From Elusimicrobia bacterium UBA6262 (GTDB lineage: Bacteria > CAYTYR01 > UBA6262), in assembly GCA_002441095.1 (NCBI GenBank), contig DJVG01000044.1:17775-58942 (forward strand): a stretch of 41,168 bases of DNA. Direction: 5' to 3'. The position numbers and the translations under genes are program-made. The notes beneath the pieces were generated by a model. That model did no database searches, was not told where the DNA came from, and was given only the letters and a program-made list of their open reading frames with translations. Positions 7,051 through 14,202 of this stretch are shown here, in pieces (positions within the stretch are counted from its first letter, which is position 1; each line of letters opens with the position of its first letter).

Positions 7051-7178
7051 CAAGTAAAACCGAAAAGCAGTAAAAACGAAAGGCAGTTGCCAGTAAGAAC
7101 AAAGAGCAGTTTATAGGTTCTGTATTTATTTTTGGCTGTTCCTCGTTCTGACTGCATTTCGTATTGACTGGCAACTCG
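7051..7178. repeat. CAGT-type 16-bp array with inverted arms
   Basis: The left arm reads AGTAAAACCGAAAAG, CAGTAAAAACGAAAGG, CAGTTGC, CAGTAAGAACAAAGAG, CAG. The right arm (about 7135-7178) is the reverse complement form: CTGTTCCTCGTTCTGA, CTGCATTTCGTATTGA, CTGGCAACTCG. The arms are separated by about 25 AT-rich bases, so a long hairpin is possible. It ends just before the GGAGG of the small MerR-like gene. Confidence 0.8.
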
Positions 7179-7207
7179 AGCACTAAATAAACGGAGGTCA
7201 CTTTAGT

Positions 7208-7384
7208 ATGAATGGTCATCTGACAGTCTGTCAAGTATGCCAAAGACTCCATTGCCATCCCAATACTCTCAAGAGATGGGAGAAGCGGTTGAGCCTGCGG
7301 GTCAAACGGGACTACCGTAACTATCGTATTTACACCGAGGACGACATCAAGAGGATTGAATCCTATATTACCCAGGAAAAATAA
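7208..7384 (+). CDS. 58-residue MerR-like helix-turn-helix protein
   Basis: This short frame runs from ATG 7208, with GGAGG at 7193-7197, to TAA at 7382. The protein (VCQVCQRLHCHPNTLKRWEK, then NYRIYTEDDIKRIESYI) follows the MerR/excisionase winged-helix pattern 'LGVhpnTLRrWek...yRiYteeDi.rI'. It is only the DNA-binding part, with no effector or dimerisation helix. It sits directly ahead of the exporter fusion (21 bp gap) and may regulate it or the locus. It could instead be a remnant of a larger regulator, but the good ribosome site and intact motif argue for a real gene. Confidence 0.7.
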   Translation: MNGHLTVCQVCQRLHCHPNTLKRWEKRLSLRVKRDYRNYRIYTEDDIKRIESYITQEK

Positions 7385-7405
7385 TTTTCCCGAAAAGGAC
7401 ACCCC

Positions 7406-9022
7406 ATGAAAAAGCAGAAACTGGCCAGTATTTTTTTAGCATTAGCTATCATCTATCATCTATCAACTATCAACTGTTTCGCTGGTAATTTCAGTGACGA
7501 CAAACAGAGCGCCCGTACTGCCGGCATGGGTAATGCTTTTACCGGCCTGGCTGATGATGCCGGAGCTCTCTGGTTCAATCCAGCCGGTACTTCACAGCTC
7601 ACCCAGCTGCAATTTATTTATACTAATGTGATCCCGTATATCACCCGGGAGAATGTACCATATTATATGTCCCAATCCTTAAGTATGGCCTTGCCTTTAA
7701 CCAAGAACAATGCCTGGGGTTTTGGCTGGAACAATTACCGGGTCAATCATGCCTACCAGGAAAACACTTTCCTTTTGAATTATTCCCAAAAAATAAATCC
7801 TTTCATCCCTTGGGAGATCAATGACTTGTCCGCGGGCTTGAACCTCAAAGGCTTATTTTATGCGCCAAACCAGGCTGGGGAGGATATTTTTGATTCCCTT
7901 TCCGGCGGTGACAACTCCAGGAGCGCCTTTGGTGTCGATTTCGGTCTCCACTACAAGATCACCCCAACCCTTAATTTTGGCCTTAGCGCCGAGAATATAA
8001 ACGAACCACCTGTTCACATTACTGATAACGATCAGCGCCTGCCCATCCAGGCCAGGTTAGGCGTTTCGTATAAGATCCCCATGCCCGAAACCCTCAAGCC
8101 CATCGGGATGGAACAGATCACCGCTGCTTTTGATACTATCCTGGTCAAAGGCGAATGGCGATCAAATATCGGTACAGAAATACCCTTTTTCAAAAACCTT
8201 TTTGCCCTGCGCGGCGGAGTCAATTCGACTGCAGCGTCTGCCGGATTGAGCCTCGGCAGTATGCAAACTAAAAATTTCTCCTTTGTTCTTGATTATTCAT
8301 ACATCTATAGCTACGGCAAAGACCTGCGTGATCGCCAGCATCTGGTATCTATCAAGATCAACCGCCTGCCATTCAAGCAGCCGGAAGCAGTAGAAACGCC
8401 GGACACAGAAGTCTCTCCGTATCGCCTGGGGCCGAATGACGTCCTGCAAATCATCACTCGCAATCATGATGAATTCAGCGGCAAGTTCACTGTCGATCCC
8501 TATGGCAATATCCTGATCCCGATGATCGGTGAGATCAAAGCAGAGGACCTGACCCGGGAAGAATTCACGACCGTATTAAGAGAAGAGATCGGCAAGTATG
8601 TCGAGGATGCCAATATCATGGTCTCAATTATCCAATACCGCAGTAAAGTAGTATATATCCTGGGTGAAGTGCGCGCTCCTGGCAAATACCCGGTAGAAGG
8701 CGACTCCATCGAACTGCGTGATGCCATAGCTTCGGCTGGTTTCCCGACTGGCCTGGCTGCCACCTGGAGAGTCTTTATTATCAAGCCCAGGGCTTTAAAT
8801 CCCAGTTACAAAATCGTGAATTTATACAAAATACTGTATCGCGGCAAGATGAAGAACAATGTGACGCTCACTCCGGGGGACATTGTCTATGTGCCATCTA
8901 CGATGCTGGGCAAACTGGCTAACAGCCTGAGCCATTTACTGGATCCATTCTATAAGACCAGGAACCTGGCGACCCCGCTGTCTACCCCGACACCGCTTTT
9001 GGACGAGAACGCCACGAACTAG
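7406..9022 (+). CDS. Outer-membrane export protein: PorV/UPF0164-like barrel fused to a Wza-type Poly_export/SLBB domain
   Basis: This is a 538-residue protein. Residues 1-26 are a signal peptide partly encoded by a heptamer array. Residues about 30-310 match the PorV/UPF0164 (FadL-like) beta-barrel pattern: ARTAGMGNAFTGLADDAGALWFNPAG, repeated amphipathic strands, and a late GGVNSTAASAGLSLG. Residues 339 to about 515 are a polysaccharide export domain (YRLGPNDVLQI, VDPYGNILIPMIGEI) followed by an SLBB-like soluble ligand domain (VYILGEVRAPGKYPVE, LRDAIASAGF, LTPGDIVYVPS). Wza-family proteins normally end in an alpha-helical pore; here the barrel is N-terminal and joined in one chain. It probably works with the Wzz and BY-kinase encoded downstream. 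Confidence 0.85.
   Translation: MKKQKLASIFLALAIIYHLSTINCFAGNFSDDKQSARTAGMGNAFTGLADDAGALWFNPAGTSQLTQLQFIYTNVIPYITRENVPYYMSQSLSMALPLTKNNAWGFGWNNYRVNHAYQENTFLLNYSQKINPFIPWEINDLSAGLNLKGLFYAPNQAGEDIFDSLSGGDNSRSAFGVDFGLHYKITPTLNFGLSAENINEPPVHITDNDQRLPIQARLGVSYKIPMPETLKPIGMEQITAAFDTILVKGEWRSNIGTEIPFFKNLFALRGGVNSTAASAGLSLGSMQTKNFSFVLDYSYIYSYGKDLRDRQHLVSIKINRLPFKQPEAVETPDTEVSPYRLGPNDVLQIITRNHDEFSGKFTVDPYGNILIPMIGEIKAEDLTREEFTTVLREEIGKYVEDANIMVSIIQYRSKVVYILGEVRAPGKYPVEGDSIELRDAIASAGFPTGLAATWRVFIIKPRALNPSYKIVNLYKILYRGKMKNNVTLTPGDIVYVPSTMLGKLANSLSHLLDPFYKTRNLATPLSTPTPLLDENATN
7447..7474 (-). repeat. Four-unit heptamer array inside a signal-peptide coding region
   Basis: TATCATC, TATCATC, TATCAAC and TATCAAC at 7-bp spacing encode part of the hydrophobic signal peptide of the exporter fusion (residues about 14-23). 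The reverse complement is the GTTGATA form seen at 36403. Confidence 0.8.
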
Positions 9023-9033
9023 TAATGCAGGAT

Positions 9034-9086
9034 ATCAGGTAATCAGGACATCAGGAGGAAGAATATCAGGACATCAGGAGATCAGG
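9034..9086 (+). repeat. ATCAGG octamer array, 3 + 3 units (left of S23 gene)
   Basis: ATCAGG starts at 9034, 9042 and 9050 (8-bp period), then a 9-bp spacer, then at 9065, 9073 and 9081. The two bases between units vary. The array lies in the same reading frame as the S23-like gene that follows. Confidence 0.85.
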
Positions 9087-9118
9087 AAAAACCAATAGCA
9101 GGATTTGAAAAACTCTGG

Positions 9119-9466
9119 GTGTGGCAAAAAGCCCATAAATTAATGCAAGAGATACACTTAGCCTGTAAGAATTTACCAAAAGCTGAGAGATTCAGGATAA
9201 ATGATCAAATCGAGCGTTCTACAGCGTCAGTATGCGATAATATTGCCGAGGGATACACAGCATACTACTATAACGATAAGATTAAAGGTTTTTTTACAGC
9301 AAGGAAAGAAGCAGGAGAATCACAAAATCATATAAGGAAGCTTTCAGGTAAAGACTATATTGACCTGAAGACTTCACAGAAATGGGTTGAGGAGTACGAA
9401 GAAGTAATACGTGGTATAAATGGTTACGTGAACTATGTACGAGGGAAAAGGGGCGCTTCTAAATAA
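9119..9466 (+). CDS. S23-type four-helix-bundle protein (23S rRNA intervening-sequence family), 5' end uncertain
   Basis: This 115-residue protein has the S23/IVP pattern: VWQKAHKLMQEI, then INDQIERSTASVCDNIAEGYTA, then ARKEAGESQNHIRKL. The family forms helical bundles, is found in 23S rRNA insertions and elsewhere, and has no established enzymatic activity. GTG 9119 cuts off the conserved lead-in; in-frame codons upstream give KPIAGFEKLW, which belongs to the family's usual N-terminus. That frame stays open back to 9026, right through the ATCAGG array, without ATG, GTG or TTG. Either a rare start codon is used or the native start was lost when the array arrived. The gene is bounded on both sides by ATCAGG arrays in opposite orientation. 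Confidence 0.75.
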   Translation: MWQKAHKLMQEIHLACKNLPKAERFRINDQIERSTASVCDNIAEGYTAYYYNDKIKGFFTARKEAGESQNHIRKLSGKDYIDLKTSQKWVEEYEEVIRGINGYVNYVRGKRGASK

Positions 9467-9518
9467 CCTGATTCCCTGATAACCTGATACCCACTACCTG
9501 ATACCCTGATATTCTGAT
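9467..9518 (-). repeat. ATCAGG octamer array, 3 + 3 units, inverted (right of S23 gene)
   Basis: CCTGAT starts at 9467, 9475 and 9483, then an 8-bp spacer ACCCACTA, then at 9497 and 9505, with TCTGAT at 9513. This is the reverse complement of the array at 9034. It begins directly after the S23 stop codon. The spacer's reverse complement (TAGTGGGT) matches the AAGTGG spacer of the arrays at 36450, 39154 and 40825. Confidence 0.85.
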
Positions 9519-9601
9519 AACCGTATTTAATGTCGAACAAGATGCAATATATTACAACTTTCAACTATAACCTACTTACTAAAAAAAGAGGAGCTATTTT
9601 A

Positions 9602-10975
9602 ATGGACCAGACCACCTTCAATATCCGCGATTACTTAATGATCTTTTTTCGCCGCAAATGGATATTTATCCTGGCGCTGTTGCTTTGCGTTATCGGGGGG
9701 ATAATCTATGTCATTACGGCCCCGAAGGTATATAATTCCTCTTCCATCATCTATATCCAGAGAGCTGACATCCTGAATCCCCTGATGGACAAAATCGCGG
9801 TCACCAGCCAGTACAATGAGACGATCAAGACCATGAGAGAGCGTATCCTGAGCTGGCCCAGGCTGGTCAGCATGGTTGAAAGCGTAAGACTGGCTAACAA
9901 TATCAAAACCCCGCTTGAGTTTGAAAAATTTATGCTTGAACTCAGGAAAAGGATCGATATCCAAATGTTCAACCAGGACCTGGTGCGTATATCCTTTGAG
10001 GACAAAGAACCTTTTATAGCCAAGCAGGTGGTTGACTATTTGACTAATAATTTTATCGAAGAAACGATCCAGCTCAAAAGCGAAGAAGCGGTTAAAGCCA
10101 TTGATTTCATCAGGGACCAGCTAAATGTGTACCGCGACCGCCTGGAAGCATCAGAAAAAGACCTGGGCGAAATTAAAGTCAAAGCCGAGATCGAAAGCAT
10201 AGACAAGCAAAAAGGACTCATTCAGGACCAGCTCTCCCGGCAGGAAAAAGTCGTAGTCTCAGAAGTCAAAAGAGAGCAAAACCCGGTCTTTAAGCAATTG
10301 AATGAACATTTAGCGAAATTAGAGAGAGAGCTGAGCGGATTGCTCATCGACTCCACTGAACAGCATCCCCGGGTCCAGGAACTGCGCAAAGAGATCTCCA
10401 AAACCAAGGAAAAACTATCCCAGGAGATGGATAAATCCAGTTCTGTCAGTGTGGAAGAGAAATCAGCCACTAATCCTATATATGCAGAACTTGACCAGAG
10501 ACTTAAAAGCCTGGAGCTAAAACGCGAGGAACTATTGCAAAAACAGGAAGATATCAAGGCCAAACGCGGCAAGTACAAACTCGCAGATGTGAGCGCTGCC
10601 GAGGTGTCAGCCATGGACCGCGATGCCAAGGTCAACGAAGCTCTCTATACCTCTCTCTTGTCAAAAATGGAGAGCGCGCGTATCTCCCAGCAAATGGAAA
10701 ACCTGGACAAAGGCACCAGGTTCAAAATAATAGACCCGGCTCGTATGCCGCTCAAGCCATCCAAGCCTAATATTTTCCAGTCTATACTCTTGAGTATTGC
10801 TCTTGGCCTGGGTTTGGGCTTTGCCGGTATCTACCTGTTGGAATATCTGGACCATTCCTTGCGGAACATAGAAGATGCCAAAGCTTTCTTCACTAAGCCG
10901 ATACTTGGCGCAATATCCAAGATTTCCCTGGAAGAAGACGCCAACAAGAATGTCAACAGAGTCATCCGTTCTTAA
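9602..10975 (+). CDS. Wzz/GumC-type polysaccharide co-polymerase (chain-length determinant)
   Basis: This 457-residue inner-membrane protein has a transmembrane helix near residues 19-38 (WIFILALLLCVIGGIIYVI) and a second near residue 405-425, with a long coiled-coil periplasmic part between them. A Pro-rich block (ARMPLKPSKPN) stands before the second helix, as in Wzz/GumC/ExoP N-terminal parts. The kinase domain is absent and is encoded separately by the gene at 11159, as in XrtA/PEP-CTERM loci. I chose ATG 9602, preceded by GAGGAG; an ATG at 9530 lacks a ribosome site and would add 24 unlikely residues. It bridges the BY-kinase and the PorV-Wza exporter to control polymer length and export. 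Confidence 0.9.
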   Translation: MDQTTFNIRDYLMIFFRRKWIFILALLLCVIGGIIYVITAPKVYNSSSIIYIQRADILNPLMDKIAVTSQYNETIKTMRERILSWPRLVSMVESVRLANNIKTPLEFEKFMLELRKRIDIQMFNQDLVRISFEDKEPFIAKQVVDYLTNNFIEETIQLKSEEAVKAIDFIRDQLNVYRDRLEASEKDLGEIKVKAEIESIDKQKGLIQDQLSRQEKVVVSEVKREQNPVFKQLNEHLAKLERELSGLLIDSTEQHPRVQELRKEISKTKEKLSQEMDKSSSVSVEEKSATNPIYAELDQRLKSLELKREELLQKQEDIKAKRGKYKLADVSAAEVSAMDRDAKVNEALYTSLLSKMESARISQQMENLDKGTRFKIIDPARMPLKPSKPNIFQSILLSIALGLGLGFAGIYLLEYLDHSLRNIEDAKAFFTKPILGAISKISLEEDANKNVNRVIRS

Positions 10976-10978
10976 GTA

Positions 10979-11135
10979 AGTAAATACGAAAGGCAGTCAA
11001 GACGAAAGGCAGTTACCAGTAAAAGAGAAGAGAGTTAAAAGATGCACTGTATTTAGTTTTGACTGATTCTAGTATTTACTGCTCTTCGTATTGACAGTTC
11101 CTCGTTGTGACTGTATTTCGTATTGACTGGCAACT
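10979..11135. repeat. CAGT-type 16-bp array with inverted arms
   Basis: The left arm has AGTAAATACGAAAGG, CAGTCAAGACGAAAGG, CAGTTAC, CAGTAAAAGAGAAGAG. The right arm (about 11055-11135) carries CTGCTCTTCGTATTGA, CAGTTCCTCGTTGTGA, CTGTATTTCGTATTGA, CTGGCAACTG. It occupies the whole gap between the Wzz gene and the BY-kinase and ends about 15 bp before the kinase ribosome site. Confidence 0.8.
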
Positions 11136-11158
11136 GTAACTTGAAAAGGAGTTCAAAA

Positions 11159-11905
11159 ATGGAAAACGACAAAATTAGCTTAGGCAAATCCAGGACTGCG
11201 ACTGCTGAAGAGAAGGTAATCGTCCCCAGTATTTCTTCTGGTATAGACAAAAGTATCATGACCTATTACCAGCCCAAGGGGGCTATTGCCGAACAGTACC
11301 GCACCCTGCGCACCAATCTTAAGAGGATCAACAAGGAAAATCCAGTCAAGACCATAGTCTTGACCAGCTCAGTGCATAACGAAGGCAAATCTACTACTTC
11401 AGTCAACCTGGCCATAGCTATGTCCTATGAAAAAGACCGCAAAATACTATTAATTGATGGCGACCTGCGCAAAAGCAAAGTGCATCTGCTATTGGGTATG
11501 AGGAATACCAAGGGACTTTCCGAACTGCTCAATTCACAAGCTACTGCTGAAGAAGTGATCCGTAACACTAAGATCTCCGGCCTGGATATCATTACTTCAG
11601 GAGCAGTGCCATCAGATCCCAGTGAATTATTAGAATCACAAAAAATGAAAGACTTCCTGTTATCAATGAAACTGCAGTATGATTTCATTATTGTCGATAC
11701 ACCGCCTATCATCCCGCTCACTGATGCCGCGGCCTTAGGGGTCAATGTGGATGGGGTAGTAATGGTCGTGCAGACGAACCGGACCAAAAAGGAAGTAGTC
11801 ACCCAGGCAGAAAATCTCCTGCAGCAGGCAGGATGCAATCTCCTGGGCTTCATCCTGACCAATGTCGAATACTACATCCCCAGCTACTATTACAAGTACG
11901 TATAG
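11159..11905 (+). CDS. Bacterial tyrosine kinase (CpsD/CapB-type BY-kinase)
   Basis: This 248-residue cytoplasmic P-loop ATPase has Walker A HNEGKSTTS (about residues 73-81), Walker A' ILLIDGDLRK (about 97-105) and Walker B FIIVDTPPI (about 172-180). It ends in the tyrosine-rich tail YYIPSYYYKYV, the autophosphorylation cluster of this family. The EQYRTLRTNL activation segment near residue 45 is typical. The membrane activator is the Wzz-type protein encoded upstream. The start at 11159 is chosen for the AAAAGGAG site. Phosphorylation cycling of the tail controls polymerisation and chain length in known systems. Confidence 0.92.
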   Translation: MENDKISLGKSRTATAEEKVIVPSISSGIDKSIMTYYQPKGAIAEQYRTLRTNLKRINKENPVKTIVLTSSVHNEGKSTTSVNLAIAMSYEKDRKILLIDGDLRKSKVHLLLGMRNTKGLSELLNSQATAEEVIRNTKISGLDIITSGAVPSDPSELLESQKMKDFLLSMKLQYDFIIVDTPPIIPLTDAAALGVNVDGVVMVVQTNRTKKEVVTQAENLLQQAGCNLLGFILTNVEYYIPSYYYKYV

Positions 11906-11928
11906 AATTTATTTCTCAGGAGTAATAA

Positions 11929-13299
11929 GTGAATTTAGATCAACTGAAACTATTAATAGCCGAAGGTGAAGGGCTAAAGGTAGAATTTAAGGAGAAGTAC
12001 ACTCCTAAAATTGATCGTGATATTACTGCTATGGCAAATGCCAGGGGAGGATTTATTATCCTGGGCATAAACGATGAAGGAAAGATAATCGGCGAAAAGC
12101 TTACCAATCAAATGAAAGCGGAAATTTTATCAATAGCCAGAAATTGTGACCCAAACATTGATATTACCAATATCTCACAATTTGATAATGCAGTAGTTAT
12201 CGAAGTTGCCGAAGGTAGCATAAAGCCATATAGTTGTGCTTCCGGATATTTCCGTAGGCTTGACGCAGTAACGCAAAAAATGACTCAGCAGGAAGTCCGT
12301 CATCTTTTTCGACAAAGCGCTGATCTCGTTTTTGAAGACTTGCCTTGCCGTAATTTAAGTGTCGAAGATATATCCCTTCAAAAAGTCCGGGCATTTTTAA
12401 AAGAAGCAAATACAGCTTATAAACCGAGCAAGGCAAATTTGCCGGCACTGCTTGCCAGTCTTGGAGTGTGCAAGAACGGTGTTATAAATAATGCGGGCGC
12501 CATGATGTTTGCGCAGGATGTATGCAGTTGGATTCCTTATTGTGAAATTATCCTGGTTGCTTTTAAGGGATTAGACAGGGTACATATCTATGACCGGAAA
12601 GATGTACGAGATGATCTCTTTACTCAAATGACCGAGGCCATATCTTTTATCCGTAAGCATATTAATATAAGAAGTGAAATAAGGGATATTAATAGATATG
12701 ATATCTATGAAATTCCTCTTGATGCTCTCCGTGAAGCAGTGGTTAACGCTATTATCCATCGTGACTATAGTATGAGGGGTACAAGTGTGTATGTTTCTGT
12801 TTATGATGACCGGGTGGAGATTGAGAACCCCGGAGGACTACCCGCGGGATTATTATCGCGCGATTTTGGCAAAACATCAGTTCGCCGGAATCTGATTATA
12901 GCTGATCTTTTTCACCGTATGGGTAAGGTGGAGCGTATTGGCTCAGGGATAAAGAGAATGAGGGATCTCATGAGTAATGCTGGTCTAAAAGAGCCGCAAT
13001 TTGAAATGACTGCATTTTTCCGGACAGTTTTTTACCGCAATCCAGAGTACGCACTTAAAAAATCTAAAGAGCTAAAAGATATTAAAAATGGTAAGGAGAA
13101 AAGTAAGGAGAAAAGTAAGGAGAAAATACTACGTCTTATTACAGATAATTCAAAGATAACAACACAAGAGATGTCAGAGTTTATTAGAATGAGCCATGCG
13201 GGAGTAGAAAAAATCATACGAAAACTAAAACAGCAAGGAAAACTACGGCGCATTGGTCCCGATAAAGGCGGATATTGGGAAATTGTAAAACATAAGTAG
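11929..13299 (+). CDS. Schlafen/AlbA_2-domain regulator with a GHKL ATPase-like domain and winged helix
   Basis: This 456-residue protein starts at GTG with CAGGAG upstream. Residues about 1-130 are the AlbA_2 (Schlafen) domain: LKVEFKEKY, DITAMANARGGFIILGINDEGKIIG, and YFRRLDAVTQKMT. Residues about 255-365 carry a HATPase_c_4-like part: ALREAVVNAIIHRDY, VEIENPGGLPAG and IERIGSGIKRM-type blocks. A winged-helix domain ends the protein. The segment KEKSKEKSKEK comes from a short tandem DNA repeat. The family is often called RecG-like or transcriptional regulator; roles are mostly unproven. It looks like an accessory insertion between core export genes, not a polysaccharide enzyme. Confidence 0.85.
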   Translation: MNLDQLKLLIAEGEGLKVEFKEKYTPKIDRDITAMANARGGFIILGINDEGKIIGEKLTNQMKAEILSIARNCDPNIDITNISQFDNAVVIEVAEGSIKPYSCASGYFRRLDAVTQKMTQQEVRHLFRQSADLVFEDLPCRNLSVEDISLQKVRAFLKEANTAYKPSKANLPALLASLGVCKNGVINNAGAMMFAQDVCSWIPYCEIILVAFKGLDRVHIYDRKDVRDDLFTQMTEAISFIRKHINIRSEIRDINRYDIYEIPLDALREAVVNAIIHRDYSMRGTSVYVSVYDDRVEIENPGGLPAGLLSRDFGKTSVRRNLIIADLFHRMGKVERIGSGIKRMRDLMSNAGLKEPQFEMTAFFRTVFYRNPEYALKKSKELKDIKNGKEKSKEKSKEKILRLITDNSKITTQEMSEFIRMSHAGVEKIIRKLKQQGKLRRIGPDKGGYWEIVKHK

Positions 13300-13300
13300 T

Positions 13301-13390
13301 ATACTCGTAAGTAGACTATTATTCAAACTTGTCGTCTTCAAGATCATAGAAGTTATTCCCGAGGTTTTAATAGGCGTCCAGAATAAATAA
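13301..13390 (+). pseudogene. Short open remnant, possible 3' end of a lost gene
   Basis: In a frame different from the preceding gene, this stretch reads RLLFKLVVFKIIEVIPEV then LIGVQNK and a stop. It has the look of a protein C-terminus but no start codon or ribosome site. It could be the tail of a gene that once followed the BY-kinase, before the Schlafen-type gene arrived. I cannot assign a family; it may be chance. Confidence 0.2.
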
Positions 13391-13402
13391 AAGGAGTCCA
13401 AA

Positions 13403-13792
13403 ATGAAAAAGAACCGCAACTTAAAACTTAACACTTTACACTTAACACTTTTTGTCGTGCTTGTTCTATCAACTATCAACTACCAACCACGAACGGCATT
13501 TAGCGCGCTCAAAGAAGATCTCGGTTCAGCCTACCTCTATCCCAATCCTGTCCGCATATCACAGGGGCATGACAGGGTGATTTTTGAAAACCTGACTAAC
13601 AATGTCATCATCAGGATATTCAAAACTAATGGTAATTTAGTCCGGGAGATCAATGCCACTGACACCAATGGCAGGGTCACCTGGAACCTGGACAATGACA
13701 GCGGCAATAAGGCTGCCAGCGGCATGTATATTTATCTCATCACCAATGAATCCGGCCACAAACTCAAAGGTAAAATTGCCATCATTCGGTAG
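13403..13792 (+). CDS. Small secreted protein with FlgD/type-IX-like C-terminal Ig domain
   Basis: This 129-residue protein consists of an unusually long signal-like N-terminus (residues 1 to about 35, encoded largely by two heptamer arrays) followed directly by an Ig-like domain. That domain has YLYPNPVR, IRIFKTNGNLVREI, GRVTWNLDNDSGNKAASGMYIYLI and KLKGKIAIIR. This is the FlgD_ig/T9SS type A C-terminal domain pattern, usually found at the end of large secreted proteins; here it stands alone. It lies ahead of a PorV-like protein, which in type IX systems receives such domains. GGAG precedes the ATG. A shortened derivative of a larger surface protein is possible. Confidence 0.75.
   Translation: MKKNRNLKLNTLHLTLFVVLVLSTINYQPRTAFSALKEDLGSAYLYPNPVRISQGHDRVIFENLTNNVIIRIFKTNGNLVREINATDTNGRVTWNLDNDSGNKAASGMYIYLITNESGHKLKGKIAIIR
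13419..13450 (-). repeat. Heptamer array (ACTTAAC type) in coding sequence
   Basis: ACTTAAA, ACTTAAC, ACTTTAC and ACTTAAC stand at 7-bp spacing, then ACTT. It encodes residues about 6-16 of the small secreted protein's signal region. Confidence 0.8.
13466..13497 (-). repeat. Heptamer array (TATCAAC type) in coding sequence
   Basis: TATCAAC, TATCAAC, TACCAAC and CACGAAC stand at 7-bp spacing. Reverse-complemented it reads GTTCGTG, GTTGGTA, GTTGATA, GTTGATA, which joins the GTTCGTG and GTTGATA forms in one array. Confidence 0.8.
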
Positions 13793-13800
13793 CTTGGATG

Positions 13801-13828
13801 GCAGTTGGCAGTCCGCCGTTGGCCGTAA
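13801..13828 (+). repeat. Four-unit heptamer array (GCCGTTG type)
   Basis: GCAGTTG, GCAGTCC, GCCGTTG and GCCGTAA stand at 7-bp spacing in the gap ahead of the MNT gene. It ends in GTAA, as several other arrays do. Confidence 0.75.
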
Positions 13829-13856
13829 TTAATAAAGATTAAAAAGGGAATGAAGT

Positions 13857-14150
13857 ATGACAAAACTGCAAAAAATAAAAGAAATTATAAGGCAAGATAA
13901 AAAACAGCTTAAAACTGACTATAAAGTAAATAAAATCGGTATATTTGGCTCATATATTAGAGGTGAAGCTAAAAGCAAGAGTGATCTTGATATCCTTGTT
14001 GAATTCACTGAGCCTATCGGTTTGTTCAAGTTCATGGATTTAGAAGAGCATTTACACAAAAAGTTGCAGGTCAAAATAGATTTGGTCTCGAAAAAAGCTT
14101 TGCGGCCTTACATAGGTAAATATATCCTTAAGGAGGTCAAATATATATGA
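13857..14150 (+). CDS. MNT-type nucleotidyltransferase (MntA-like antitoxin domain)
   Basis: This 97-residue minimal nucleotidyltransferase has the motif GIFGSYIRGEAKSKSDLDILVEF (residues about 28-50), with the GS...R and DxD metal ligands intact. Such proteins (MntA) normally pair with a HEPN protein (HepT) encoded by an overlapping gene and silence it by adding AMP. Here AAGGAGG at 14130-14136 and an ATG overlapping the stop (ATGA) are present, as if a coupled partner should start. The new frame stops after 11 codons within a heptamer array, and the next gene is an S23-type helical bundle. The ribosome site of this gene itself is AAGGGAATG. Confidence 0.85.
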   Translation: MTKLQKIKEIIRQDKKQLKTDYKVNKIGIFGSYIRGEAKSKSDLDILVEFTEPIGLFKFMDLEEHLHKKLQVKIDLVSKKALRPYIGKYILKEVKYI

Positions 14151-14182
14151 TCAAAGTGCCGTTCGTCGTTCATCGTTCGTAG
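14147..14182 (+). pseudogene. Vestigial start of a translationally coupled partner gene
   Basis: ATG 14147 overlaps the TGA of the MNT gene and has AAGGAGG 10 nt upstream. It encodes only MIKVPFVVHRS before a TAG, because the GTTCGTC array takes over at 14161. This is the layout expected for a hepT gene whose body has been removed or replaced. Confidence 0.45.
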
Positions 14183-14185
14183 TAA
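14161..14185 (+). repeat. Heptamer array (GTTCGTC type)
   Basis: GTTCGTC, GTTCATC and GTTCGTA stand at 7-bp spacing and end in GTAA. It sits between the MNT gene and the second S23 gene, about 18 bp before the latter's start. Confidence 0.75.
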
Positions 14186-14202
14186 ATAAAAAGGAGAATG
14201 GT

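Noticed and set aside
9034..9518. CRISPR array
   Set aside because: The repeated words are 6-8 bp with 2-bp gaps, far too short for repeats and spacers, and no cas genes are present.
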